Below are positions 16,507 through 25,057 of a stretch of 64,000 nt of DNA, piece after piece. Origin of the DNA: Fabrea salina (taxonomy: Eukaryota; Ciliophora; Heterotrichea; Heterotrichida; Fabreidae). The stretch covers positions 1 to 64,000 of the forward strand of contig JALIHJ010000020.1 of assembly GCA_022984795.1 (NCBI GenBank), written 5' to 3'. Each line of letters opens with the position of its first letter. Within the stretch, counting starts at the first letter, position 1. The notes under the pieces were generated by a model. The model searched no databases, was not told where the DNA came from, and was given only the letters and a program-made list of their open reading frames with translations. The position numbers and the translations under genes are program-made.

Positions 16507-17251
16507 AAAACTCAGTGTTTTTTAAGTCAAGCACTGCATTGAGTAGTTTGTTCTTCATTGCTCTAGCTAAGTTGTGTTTTTCACAGAACTCGTCCACTAC
16601 AGTTTCTGGTTCATCGTCAAGGTAAAGTAGTAAAAGCCTTTTTTGGTTTTTGCCAATGTTAACTTCAATTGCTAAGGGTTCAGGTTCACTGGAGTTGTTT
16701 TGGGACTCCTGGTCTGCTTCTGAAAGAGCCTGTTTTATTCCAGAAACACTGAAGAACCTATTGAGTTGGCTGCTTTGGGAAACAAACTCTTGCGTAGTTA
16801 TTGTGTTTTGAGGAAAGTTTCTTTCGACAAAGGAACTTACAACAGCACTTTGTTTGGAGTAAAGGCTGGAAGAGTCCCCTTGAATTGGTAAAATGCTGGA
16901 AGTTGCCACTAAGTCTTCCAAGATGTTTGCTAGTTCTTGTTTGGACAAGTACGTTTTTTTGGAGTAAACTTGAAGAACCAAGGAGGCTTTTTCTGAAGGT
17001 TCTCCTTTGCCCAAAAGAATCCCAACTAAGCAAAGGTTTTTGTAGAAGTCTCCTTGTTTTAGCTGTGAAAAAAAAGTTTCTTTTTGTATTCCTGCAAGTC
17101 CTAGTTTTTCCAGTATGGTTTCGAGACTTAAAGGTCCCTGAAGTATCTCACTTAAAATTACTTTTGAGGGAACTTGGCTTTCCAGTTCAGAGGTTTCTTG
17201 GAGGATCAAAGACCCAGTTTCTCTGTTAGGCTTTGCCTCACAACAACCCAT
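16403..17251 (-). CDS. Probable N-myristoylated protein with inserted C-terminus
   Basis: 282 residues as now read. The start MGCCEAK is a strong N-myristoylation and palmitoylation signal, placing it at membranes. The middle is helical and Ser-rich. A compact module follows (about residues 195-245: PLAIEVNIGKNQKRLLLLYLDD..., then EFCEKHNL), a ubiquitin-like strand/helix pattern common in ciliate proteins. The ancestral end was KNTEF then TAA, still visible in the distal target duplication. The insertion removed the stop, so translation now runs 30-odd codons into the SINE-like insert and ends at TGA. Function is unknown. Confidence 0.8.
   Translation of the reverse strand: MGCCEAKPNRETGSLILQETSELESQVPSKVILSEILQGPLSLETILEKLGLAGIQKETFFSQLKQGDFYKNLCLVGILLGKGEPSEKASLVLQVYSKKTYLSKQELANILEDLVATSSILPIQGDSSSLYSKQSAVVSSFVERNFPQNTITTQEFVSQSSQLNRFFSVSGIKQALSEADQESQNNSSEPEPLAIEVNIGKNQKRLLLLYLDDEPETVVDEFCEKHNLARAMKNKLLNAVLDLKNTEFLINKLIRVFRKPQSAVLAIPRRARGHVFLVLRLI
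16507..16521 (+). repeat. Target-site duplication, right copy, of SINE-like copy 2
   Basis: Identical to 16286-16300. It codes for the former last residues (KNTEF) of the minus-strand gene. Confidence 0.8.
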
Positions 17252-17269
17252 TTATAGGAAGCATATTAC

Positions 17270-17842
17270 TTAATCCTTCAGTTCTTCAGCTCGTTGTCTG
17301 ATTTCGTCAGTGACAATTGAGCCGTCTAAGTTTTCGATTTGAGGACACCTTTTGATGACTAGAGGTCTGACGTCTTCTCTAGAGTAGCCTTCGTAAATAG
17401 GGTTCGAAGTGAACAAAACATTCTTGAGTTCAGGGAGTTGGTTCAGTCGACTGATTTCTTCCCAACTTTTAATTTTATTGTTCGAAATGAAAAGTGTAGT
17501 CAGTTGGGCACACGACTGGAGTCCGTCGAGCTTTTCAATGTAGTTGTAGGAGATCCAGAGCTCGGTTAAAGTGCCCCCTACATCGTCGAGTCCTGAAATC
17601 TTTTTAATGTTGTTTCTGCCCAAAGAAAGAATTTGCAGGTTGCGGAGGTTACCTAAGTTCATGATCTTTTCGATGTTGTTGCTGGACAAAGACAACTTAG
17701 TGCAGTTCACTAACTGGTTCAAGCCCTGGTCCATCTTGTTAATTGGCGGGTTGAATGCTATGAGCTTGACTTCAGTTGCCTCAGCTGCAGTTTGCCCGGT
17801 TTTTTGTTCCCACTCCTGAATAGCTTTGGTACAGGTCGTCAT
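17270..17842 (-). CDS. DNAL1: Axonemal dynein light chain 1 (leucine-rich repeat)
   Basis: 190 residues, the family length. TKAIQEWEQKTGQ at the start, KLSLSSNNIEKI, ILSLGRNNIKKI and ELWISYNYIEKL match outer-arm dynein LC1 closely. Six LRR units are present, with the C-terminal helix (DEIRQRAEELKD). LC1 binds the microtubule-binding domain of an outer-arm heavy chain and tunes ciliary beating. The gene lies 19 bp downstream of the myristoylated-protein gene on the same strand. Confidence 0.96.
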   Translation of the reverse strand: MTTCTKAIQEWEQKTGQTAAEATEVKLIAFNPPINKMDQGLNQLVNCTKLSLSSNNIEKIMNLGNLRNLQILSLGRNNIKKISGLDDVGGTLTELWISYNYIEKLDGLQSCAQLTTLFISNNKIKSWEEISRLNQLPELKNVLFTSNPIYEGYSREDVRPLVIKRCPQIENLDGSIVTDEIRQRAEELKD

Positions 17843-17846
17843 TTTT

Positions 17847-18018
17847 ATGTTTATTACAGTTATCTTCCCAACAGTTACTCACTCCAGACCAAGTTCTTGA
17901 GTTAGGCAATTGTTTCTTCAAGGAGGGAAAGCAACTCTGGCAGCGTTTCAAGCCCAGTAGTCGGTTGAAGAGTCTGGGACTTGAAAGTATTGCCAAACAG
18001 GAATTATATGGTACGTGA
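17847..18018 (+). CDS. Possible 51-residue spliced protein between DNAL1 and NAC-beta
   Basis: A 47-codon open frame (LLTPDQVLELGNCFFKEG... to KQELYGT, TGA) has no ATG of its own. An ATG at 17847 joins it in frame if the 16-nt GT-AG segment 17859-17874 (GTTATCTTCCCAACAG) is spliced out, giving MFIT-LLTPDQ. Composition is protein-like (one Trp, balanced charges) and the placement fits: 4 bp from the divergent DNAL1 start and 9 bp before NAC-beta. The splice site lacks the T-A pair seen in the 15-nt introns. Family unknown; chance ORF possible. Confidence 0.42.
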
Positions 18019-18027
18019 TTCAATAAA

Positions 18028-18486
18028 ATGGAAGATCAAGAAGTACTAGAGGCTCGCGCAAAGTTAGCTCAGAAGTTCGGAGGCAGCACCCGCACTGGCG
18101 GAAAAGGAACAATGAAGCGCACCAAAAAGGTTGTTCACAAAACTAATACTGTAGACGACAAAAAGCTTAGGTCATCCATGAAAAAACTCGGAACTCAGCC
18201 ACTCCCGGCAATTGAAGAAGCTAACATGTTTATGGAGGATAACACAGTGATGCACTTCACCAACCCAGAAGTGCAAGCCAACATCCGTGACAACTTCATG
18301 GTAATCAGTGGGAACGGAGAAGTGAAAAGCATCAAGGACCTGATGCCAGGCATTCTACCCCAACTCGGCCCTAAAGACATGCAGTTCCTCAAGGACTTCC
18401 TGCAAACCGCACAAACCGCCCAAGACGAAGAGGTTCCCGAGCTTGTTGGAGAACAGAACTTTGAGGATATTGCTGAACAAGACTAA
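18028..18486 (+). CDS. BTF3: Nascent polypeptide-associated complex subunit beta
   Basis: 152 residues. The N-terminal ribosome-binding basic patch (RTGGKGTMKRTKK) and the NAC domain (about residues 40-105, VDDKKLRSSMKKLGTQPLPAIEEANMF in outline) are clear. NAC-beta pairs with NAC-alpha at the ribosomal exit tunnel. The size is normal. Confidence 0.96.
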   Translation: MEDQEVLEARAKLAQKFGGSTRTGGKGTMKRTKKVVHKTNTVDDKKLRSSMKKLGTQPLPAIEEANMFMEDNTVMHFTNPEVQANIRDNFMVISGNGEVKSIKDLMPGILPQLGPKDMQFLKDFLQTAQTAQDEEVPELVGEQNFEDIAEQD

Positions 18487-18529
18487 ATTAACTTCAGCTT
18501 TACAGATTAACTTACTTTGTATTAAGAAC

Positions 18530-20509
18530 ATGGAACCTAAACCAGTTTTGCTTGCGGGAATTGACCAAGAGGGCAAGTGCGAGTTGAATCCCCAGGGCTT
18601 GGAAATCCTCAGAAGTATACCTGAGGGAGTTTGTGTAGTTACTGTTGCAGGACTCTACAGGACAGGCAAGTCTTACTTGCTGAACAGACTTATGTCTAAA
18701 CAGCACGGCTTCGAAATCGGTCCAAGTGTGAACCCCTGCACTAAAGGAATTTGGATTTGGGGAGAACCCATTATGTCCAGAGAGGGCAAAAAGGTACTCC
18801 TCATAGACACAGAGGGACTGGGGTCTTTCCACCGGGACCAAACTGTTGACATGACTATTTTTACTTTAGCAGTGCTTTTGAGTTCAACTTTCGTTTACAA
18901 CTCCATGGGAGCTATTGATGAGCAAACTCTAGAAGAGCTTTCTTTGGTATGCAAACTTTCCCAGCACGTCCATGCTTCTTCAAATTCGCGCTCAGACTTT
19001 GCTAAGTACTTTCCAAGTTTTGTATGGGCAATCAGGGACTTTTCTTTGAAGCTAGCAGACGACTACGGAGAACCTATAAGTCCCAACCAGTACTTAGAGA
19101 CCTCCCTAGAAAGTGTCCAGGGAGACTCCCAAGAAGCAGTTGCAAAGAACGAAATCAGAAAGACCCTGAAGGAGTTCTTCAGAGAAAGAGAGTGCTTCAC
19201 GTTCATAAGGCCTGTGAACCAAGAAAAAAAACTCAGAAACATCCAGGAGGTCCCTTACGAAGAACTGAGGGAAGAATTCCGCACCCAAGTTGAAACCTTT
19301 GTTCAGAAAGTTCTGGGCAAAACCAAAGTCAAAAGCATTGACGGGATAGAACTTAATGGAAAAGCCCTAGCGCAACTCTTGATTGGTTATGTCGAAGCCA
19401 TCAACAACGACGCAGTTCCAACCATCTCTACCTTGTGGGAGCGCACTTTAGACTCCCAACTAAAAGATTCCAGCAAACTAGCTAGTCATGCTTACAAAGA
19501 ACAAATAGAGTTAATTAGGTCCAGTATTCCTCTTTCTGAAGAAGAATTGAGGCACAAAGAAACCCAAGCCAGAAAAGACTCTGTTGCTATAATTGAAAAC
19601 ACGCCTGTTATTCATTCTTTGAGGTCGGAAATGCTTAAGTTTCGAGAAAAGTTTTTGAAACAGTGCAACAAAGACCTGAAAAAGTTACTACTTGAAAACT
19701 CCAACCTAAGTAAAACCCAGGTTTCCCAAAGGTGCAAGCAAGAATTTGAGAACTTAGAAGCTAAAGTGCTTAAGTCAGAAGAGTTCAGGTGGGTTCCAGA
19801 AGAATTTGCAAGAATCTACGAAAAGGTAAAGTCAGTTGAGGGGCCTTGTGCTGGTGAAGTGCTGGCTTCTTACTACTCCAAAGAGGGTTCTAAACTCATC
19901 CACCAAGTACTTACACAAACTGAAAGAGTCCACAAAACCCAAGTTAAAGAACTGCGGTCGATGCTTGACCAAGAAAGAAGGTCCAACCAGTCGAAACTTG
20001 AGTCCTTGAGAGCTCCACAAGAGCCTAGTTCCAACACAGAACTGAAAGAGTGCCTTGAACAAGTAGTTGGTGAATTCAGAAGTGTTCGAAGTGCCAAAGT
20101 GAACCTTGAAAAGCAGTACGAGTATGAAATGAAAATAACCAACCTCGAACGCAACGCACAAAAACAAATTTCAGAAGCTAAACGGATCAGTGACCAAGCG
20201 ATTTCGCAACTAAAAAGGAGCTACGAAAAAGAACTAGAAAACTTGAGGGAAGACAAAGCTGCTTTGGAACTGAGACTCAAAGACATGAGCAAAGAAATCC
20301 TCCAAAGAGACATGCAAAACAAACTACTCAACGAAAAACTAAAGGGAAAAAGGAACGAAAGGAAAATCCAGATGGAGCACTCCGAAATGCTTTGTAGTGT
20401 AAGTGACTTAATAGTTAAGTTCTTGAGGAAACTCGAAACAGGCAAAGGGGACCTCACGGAAGAAATCGACGACCTTCAAGAAAAAGCAGGCAGGTTCAAC
20501 AAGCCTTAA
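18530..20509 (+). CDS. Guanylate-binding protein (GBP/atlastin-type large GTPase)
   Basis: 659 residues from the ATG at MEPKPVLLAG; an in-frame ATG 87 bp upstream overlaps the NAC-beta gene and is unlikely. The P-loop GLYRTGKSYLLNRL, the switch II region DTEGLGSFHRDQT and the guanine-specificity RD motif in VWAIRDFSL are all present. A helical domain and a long C-terminal coiled coil (about residues 500-640) follow. There is no CaaX box or transmembrane hairpin, so the class is GBP rather than atlastin. Likely a membrane-remodelling or defence GTPase; its role in ciliates is unclear. Confidence 0.93.
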   Translation: MEPKPVLLAGIDQEGKCELNPQGLEILRSIPEGVCVVTVAGLYRTGKSYLLNRLMSKQHGFEIGPSVNPCTKGIWIWGEPIMSREGKKVLLIDTEGLGSFHRDQTVDMTIFTLAVLLSSTFVYNSMGAIDEQTLEELSLVCKLSQHVHASSNSRSDFAKYFPSFVWAIRDFSLKLADDYGEPISPNQYLETSLESVQGDSQEAVAKNEIRKTLKEFFRERECFTFIRPVNQEKKLRNIQEVPYEELREEFRTQVETFVQKVLGKTKVKSIDGIELNGKALAQLLIGYVEAINNDAVPTISTLWERTLDSQLKDSSKLASHAYKEQIELIRSSIPLSEEELRHKETQARKDSVAIIENTPVIHSLRSEMLKFREKFLKQCNKDLKKLLLENSNLSKTQVSQRCKQEFENLEAKVLKSEEFRWVPEEFARIYEKVKSVEGPCAGEVLASYYSKEGSKLIHQVLTQTERVHKTQVKELRSMLDQERRSNQSKLESLRAPQEPSSNTELKECLEQVVGEFRSVRSAKVNLEKQYEYEMKITNLERNAQKQISEAKRISDQAISQLKRSYEKELENLREDKAALELRLKDMSKEILQRDMQNKLLNEKLKGKRNERKIQMEHSEMLCSVSDLIVKFLRKLETGKGDLTEEIDDLQEKAGRFNKP

Positions 20510-20514
20510 TGTGT

Positions 20515-21615
20515 TTATTCAATTTTAGGGTTAACATCTAGTGCAGCTTCTGAGTGCTCTGTTGTCAAAGAGTCTTCTAGGCGTAGTTCTTTGAAAAGAA
20601 AAGTTATTCTGTTTTCCTTGGAAGAGTTGCAGCTTTGGATGTCAGATACACACCTAGGGTGTATGTTGTTACCCCTGATGTCAAGCACTTCCAGGAGTTC
20701 CTTTCTGTGCACTAACTCCACTATCGTTTCTCCAGCTTCTATGTCTTCGAACTCGTTGTAGGCTATGTTCAGTTCTCTCAGAAAAGCATTCGAGCAAGTC
20801 AAAGCCCCCACGATACTTCTCACTCCAAAGTCCCCCAGCAAACAGTCACTCAGGTCTAAAATAGTTATATAACTAAGTTTTTGAATAGAATGCCTTACAG
20901 AGTTTATGCAGTTTTTGTCATTTAAAAAGTTGTCGCTGAAATCAATGACCTGGAGCTTAGAGTTGGTTTCTAAGCACTTAGCAAGCATAGAAAACCCTTG
21001 GTGGGCAATGCTGTTGTCTGCTACACAAAGCTTCCTGAGACTCTTCATGTGGGTAAACACCAAAGCAAGTTCAACTGTTCCAATGTCCTGTATGTCATTG
21101 TCCCTTATAGAAAAAACCTGTAGTTTCAAGTCAGGAGCTTCCCTCATTACGTCTGCAAGTCGATTAGCTCCTTGAGGACCTAAAAGGTTGTGGTCTAGTT
21201 CTAGGTCCTTTAAGCAAGCTGCATTTTGCAAGAAGAAAGCCAAGATGTCCACTGCTGCTTCTGTCAAGGTGTTGTTGCTCAAGTTGAGTCTTTGGAGGTT
21301 GGGAAGGTTCAGACAGGCCCTCATGAGTGGGTCGAGACTTTGAATTAGTTCACCTTCGGATGCTCCTTCGTATATCTTTTCGCAACTCAGACTGTGGAGT
21401 GCTTTGCAGTTAGAAATGACTTCGGAAACTCTGTCAATAGCAAGTTCTGAGTAAGTGTTGTAGGACAGAACTGCTTCAGCTAACTGTTCTTGCTTTTCTG
21501 TTATTTGGTCACAAACACTTTGTATGTCTTGTAAGGTTTCATAATGTCTGCCGTCAGGAGGCACTTCGAAAACCTTATTTTCATCATTCTCTATTTTAGA
21601 AAATAATAACCCCAT
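20515..21615 (-). CDS. Leucine-rich repeat protein, RNase-inhibitor type, probable N-myristoylation
   Basis: 366 residues. The start MGLLFSKIEN is a good myristoylation signal. LRRs of the RI/RanGAP type follow from about residue 80 (LQRLNLSNNTLTEAAV, LKDLELDHNLLGPQG, LRKLCVADNSIAHQG, LQVIDFSDNFLND), spaced about 28 residues. The N-terminal 70 residues are helical. A protein-binding scaffold; partner unknown. Its stop lies 6 bp from the end of the convergent GBP gene. Confidence 0.85.
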   Translation of the reverse strand: MGLLFSKIENDENKVFEVPPDGRHYETLQDIQSVCDQITEKQEQLAEAVLSYNTYSELAIDRVSEVISNCKALHSLSCEKIYEGASEGELIQSLDPLMRACLNLPNLQRLNLSNNTLTEAAVDILAFFLQNAACLKDLELDHNLLGPQGANRLADVMREAPDLKLQVFSIRDNDIQDIGTVELALVFTHMKSLRKLCVADNSIAHQGFSMLAKCLETNSKLQVIDFSDNFLNDKNCINSVRHSIQKLSYITILDLSDCLLGDFGVRSIVGALTCSNAFLRELNIAYNEFEDIEAGETIVELVHRKELLEVLDIRGNNIHPRCVSDIQSCNSSKENRITFLFKELRLEDSLTTEHSEAALDVNPKIE

Positions 21616-21660
21616 TTAGACTTCTTATTTATCTTGCACAAAGTTTCATGGCGAATTAAA

Positions 21661-23070
21661 TTACTTAATTTTAGGCGTGAGTTCTTGGACGAATTCTGAG
21701 TAGTCAACTCGCTTGTCCATGTTTTTATCGTACCTTTCAACTAGCTTTTCAATGTCTCTCGGAGACAAGTTTATCCCGTAGTCTCTGAAAATCCTTAAAA
21801 ACTCCTCTGAGCTAATGTACCCGTCTGAACTCAGGTTGATACTTTGGAAAAGGTCATACAAGTTAGTTCCGTGCAGCAAAGAGTGCCTTATGTCTTCAGC
21901 CCTTCTTTCAGCTCTGAGCAGCAGCGAAAACACCAAGGCTATCTTTTTAACGGTCAAAGCTGAGAAAGCTTCAAGGGGGTACAAAGGAGGAACTCTCAAA
22001 GGACTCCTTGACAAAATGGCATTTTTGTACTGCTTGGGCACCCACATTTTTTCTAGGTCCGAAAATCTGACTCTTGAGTCCTGCACTGAACTGTACTGTC
22101 TCACTAAAAGGTAAACGTCATCAGGCAAAAAACTCACCTGCAGTTCTGAAAGCAGCTCTTCAATGTCGTTGGCTGTGACAAAGCCTTTGTTGTCTACATC
22201 TAGAGCTCTGAAGAGGTCTACCGTTGTAAAGTCTGGTTGTTCTCCAAGGTCTTCTCTGGCTTCCTCAACTTCTTTTTCTATCAAAATTTGGGTGTTGAAA
22301 GCCTGGATGGCCTTTTGAAGAACTTCGTCTTTCAAAGTAAACAACTTAGCCCTTACAGATGAACTTCTACTCACTGGGTTTTCTTTAAAGCTTTTCTGAG
22401 GAGACTTGACCACCCACCTTTGTTCTCCTGTTGAGATTCCCTCTGAAAACTCTGCGTAGCTAAGTCTGGTGTCTCCGTCAGTGTCAATTCTCCTAATGAT
22501 GGCGTCTATGTCTTGGTCACTCAAGTCGTAACCAAACTTCCTCAAAAACTCAGTCAAAGCAATAGGGGTCACAAAATTCAACCTGTACTGGTCAACAGCT
22601 CTGAAGGCGTCTAAAAAGTTAAAGTCGTAGCGCATGTTGAGTTCCTTCTTCAAAATAGCTAACTGATCCTGGCAAGATGCTTCTAAGAAAATGTGTTCTG
22701 CAAGTAGTAGACGCAAAGCGCTGGGAAAAACATTGTTTCGGAGAAGGGCTTCTTCTCGCAAGGCAATGTCCTCTGAAGGTAGTACCAACTGCATAAAGTC
22801 ATCCCTGGTAAGAGCTCCTTCTTCTTGGGAGTCGTACTGCGAAACCAGCATTTGGAGACTGTCTAGTTTGGCAGAGACTCCTTCGTCTCTTAAAAACACT
22901 TGCAAGCCCTTTGCAGTTCCGAAACCTGCTACTTCAAAGGCTTCTCTGGGGTTGAAGTAGAGGTTTGAACTCAGAATTTGTCTGCTCCTTTCTACTTGCC
23001 TTTCGACAGTGGCTGTTTCAAAAAGCACTTCTGCTATTCTCCTTTCTGTTTCTCTGCTTAACATTAACAA
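21661..23070 (-). CDS. EF-hand calcium-binding protein
   Basis: 469 residues, helical throughout, with several EF-hand units. Two have canonical loops: DTDGDTRLSYAEF (about residue 195) and DKNMDKRVDYSEF near the C-terminus. Others (DVDNKGFVTANDIEELL, NLSSDGYISSEEF) are near-canonical or degenerate. The spread of six or so hands through a long helical protein resembles ciliate cytoskeletal calcium-binding proteins. No enzyme domain is seen. Confidence 0.88.
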   Translation of the reverse strand: MLMLSRETERRIAEVLFETATVERQVERSRQILSSNLYFNPREAFEVAGFGTAKGLQVFLRDEGVSAKLDSLQMLVSQYDSQEEGALTRDDFMQLVLPSEDIALREEALLRNNVFPSALRLLLAEHIFLEASCQDQLAILKKELNMRYDFNFLDAFRAVDQYRLNFVTPIALTEFLRKFGYDLSDQDIDAIIRRIDTDGDTRLSYAEFSEGISTGEQRWVVKSPQKSFKENPVSRSSSVRAKLFTLKDEVLQKAIQAFNTQILIEKEVEEAREDLGEQPDFTTVDLFRALDVDNKGFVTANDIEELLSELQVSFLPDDVYLLVRQYSSVQDSRVRFSDLEKMWVPKQYKNAILSRSPLRVPPLYPLEAFSALTVKKIALVFSLLLRAERRAEDIRHSLLHGTNLYDLFQSINLSSDGYISSEEFLRIFRDYGINLSPRDIEKLVERYDKNMDKRVDYSEFVQELTPKIK

Positions 23071-23108
23071 ACACTTAAATTATTACGTTAAAGCAATATG
23101 GTAATTGC

Positions 23109-23699
23109 ATGGGGGACTGGGTCTACGTAAACTTCAACCAAGAAACCTTTAGGTTCCCAATATGCACTACTCTAAGCAGCTTAGAAACCCTAGTTAACCA
23201 AAAACTAGGCCTTCAAAACTCCAAACTTTACCCGAGGAAGTTGGAACCTGGAACCAACTTTAACTTGCTGTTTCCTTTAAAAGGAGGCTCTGGAGGCGTT
23301 GAACTTTCTTTTAAAGACATTGAAAGTCGGTTTCAAAGTAAAAAGAACTTTTACCTTTTCTTCACCCAAATTAACCAGCGCTACTTGCCAGACATCAAAA
23401 CACTTCCTCCTGAGTACTTGACTCAACTACTCACTGGACAAAAAAGAGCCCTGAGACTTCTAGACGTTAGGAGTTACTACTTTCCAGAGTCTTTTTACAG
23501 GCACTACTTACTACAGCCCACCCAACTAGAAACTGCTTGTTGCGACTTCGAGGACTTTTTGCCGAGTCCTTGCACAGACCAGCAGTACATGGTTAACTTG
23601 TTGGCTACTTTGGACTACCTAGCAATTAAGAAAATTGACTGCATAGTCACTGAAGACTTAAGGCAAGAACAAAACTTACTTTACTTAGACTGGAGTTAA
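23109..23699 (+). CDS. Unknown protein with ubiquitin-like N-terminus
   Basis: 196 residues. The first 60 residues alternate strands and a helix and end in LLFPLKGGSGG, reminiscent of a ubiquitin-like fold with a Gly-Gly, but the chain continues for another 130 residues so processing is uncertain. The rest is aromatic- and Leu-rich (DVRSYYFPESFYRHYLL) with several cysteines. I do not recognise a family. It starts 38 bp from the divergent EF-hand gene and converges with the RING gene. Confidence 0.7.
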   Translation: MGDWVYVNFNQETFRFPICTTLSSLETLVNQKLGLQNSKLYPRKLEPGTNFNLLFPLKGGSGGVELSFKDIESRFQSKKNFYLFFTQINQRYLPDIKTLPPEYLTQLLTGQKRALRLLDVRSYYFPESFYRHYLLQPTQLETACCDFEDFLPSPCTDQQYMVNLLATLDYLAIKKIDCIVTEDLRQEQNLLYLDWS

Positions 23700-23714
23700 C
23701 TTGATATGCTTAAA

Positions 23715-24632
23715 TTACATATTTTGATTACCGAACTTGTCTAGCAGGGATGGGGCTCTTTTGAACCTTTTAGGTTGGTTGTTGTTGGATATGTCGCTGA
23801 TTAAGCTGAACTCAGCAGAGCGTTTGAAGCCAATCTTGGGTTCTTCTTCTCTTAGCATTTGGAGTTGTTTTTTGAGCACTGAGAGTTGTTTTCTGTTTTG
23901 GGAAATAGTTGTGTCTCTTTCTTGTAGCAAAGAGTTAAGCTCTTTGATGGTTTTTTCCTTTTCCTTGATATTTCCTGCTTGAGCCAGCAAAGCTGAGTAA
24001 AACTGCGAAGCTTGTTCTTCGGAGCCGACTGCTTCCCTTAAATAGTTAGCCCAGGTCAAGGTGGTTTCTTTCTTCTCCAGTTCTTTTATTATTTTGGAGT
24101 AGCCTTCTAGTTTGCTTGCAGTGTTTTCTGCTTCCTTCAGCTTTTTGTGCGTTTTAGTAAACAGTTCTTTGTATTTGGCGACATCCTGCTCAAGGTGCTT
24201 TTTAGTAGTCATCTCTTTTTGCAAGTTTGAATTTAGTTCTTCAACTGCACTCAAAGTTTGGGCTACTTTGGTTTCTAAGTTCTTGATAGTAGAAACTTTG
24301 GATTTTAGTTCTGTCTGAAGTTTTTCGGAGTTTCTGTTTGCTTCTTTGGCTCGCAAGTCAGCTTGGAGAGCTCTGTTTTGAAGCAACTCTAAGTCTTGGG
24401 CTTCTTGGGGAGTTAAGTCGGCAAAAGGGTTAGCGGGTGTTAAGCTAAAACTTAAATTTACTAGTCTGGAGGGCAGTAGTTTTTCTCTGCATAAAGGACA
24501 CGATTTCACTGAGTTGTACAAGCTTGACATTATGCACTCTGTGTGGAATACGTGTCCGCACTTTGCAGCTGTGAGGTTACTAGTTAGCTCGTGTAAACAT
24601 ACTACACACGTAGGAGCTTCGTAAGATGACAT
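23715..24632 (-). CDS. RING-finger coiled-coil E3 ligase, TRAIP-like
   Basis: 305 residues from MSSYEAPTCVVC. The RING (C-x2-C near residue 9, CGHVFHTEC, CPLCREKL) occupies the first 50 residues and a long coiled coil runs to about residue 265. A basic tail follows. This plan (N-terminal RING, long coil, short C-terminal tail) is that of TRAIP/NOPO, which acts at replication forks, though other RING-coil ligases share it. The frame stays open for about 80 codons upstream of this ATG, but that stretch shows no domain and the MSSYEAPTC start directly before the RING is preferred. Confidence 0.85.
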   Translation of the reverse strand: MSSYEAPTCVVCLHELTSNLTAAKCGHVFHTECIMSSLYNSVKSCPLCREKLLPSRLVNLSFSLTPANPFADLTPQEAQDLELLQNRALQADLRAKEANRNSEKLQTELKSKVSTIKNLETKVAQTLSAVEELNSNLQKEMTTKKHLEQDVAKYKELFTKTHKKLKEAENTASKLEGYSKIIKELEKKETTLTWANYLREAVGSEEQASQFYSALLAQAGNIKEKEKTIKELNSLLQERDTTISQNRKQLSVLKKQLQMLREEEPKIGFKRSAEFSLISDISNNNQPKRFKRAPSLLDKFGNQNM

Positions 24633-25057
24633 CCCGCCTTTTATATATTTAATTAGATAATACTTTGGAAGTGTATCCTGAGTTTTTGTGTATTCTTCAT
24701 CTTTTGTGCAGCCAGTGTTCTTAGTTAATTGCCGCAATAAATATATGGTAGTAAGATCAATTCCTACGCCATTATTATGAGGGGCTGTGGGAGAGTGTTG
24801 GTATACTAGGTGCAAATCCAGCGTTCTGGGCTTTTCAAAGAACAGATGCCTGCTTTAAAGACTACAAAGTCATAGTGTTATGATTAGGTAGAGTTACTGC
24901 ATATAGTTTAAACTTAGTTGAAAATCTTTGTAAGCCTTTTCCGGAGTGACTTCAAGAACTCATGGCTGATTCGATCCTTTATAATGATTATCATAAAATC
25001 CACGATAAAACCTCACCCTAAAATGGAATTTAACTCCAAAAAATCAATGCCTAATAA
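24633..25057. other. Spacer between divergent genes with an unexplained open stretch
   Basis: 425 bp, one of the longest spacers here. On the minus strand a frame in phase with the RING gene is open from about 24858 and reads, in part, FEKPRTLDLHLVYQHSPTAP; it has a more balanced composition than typical spacer. It may be an alternative N-terminus, a decayed gene or chance. The plus-strand half (24860-25057) is AT-rich and shows nothing I can name. Confidence 0.4.
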
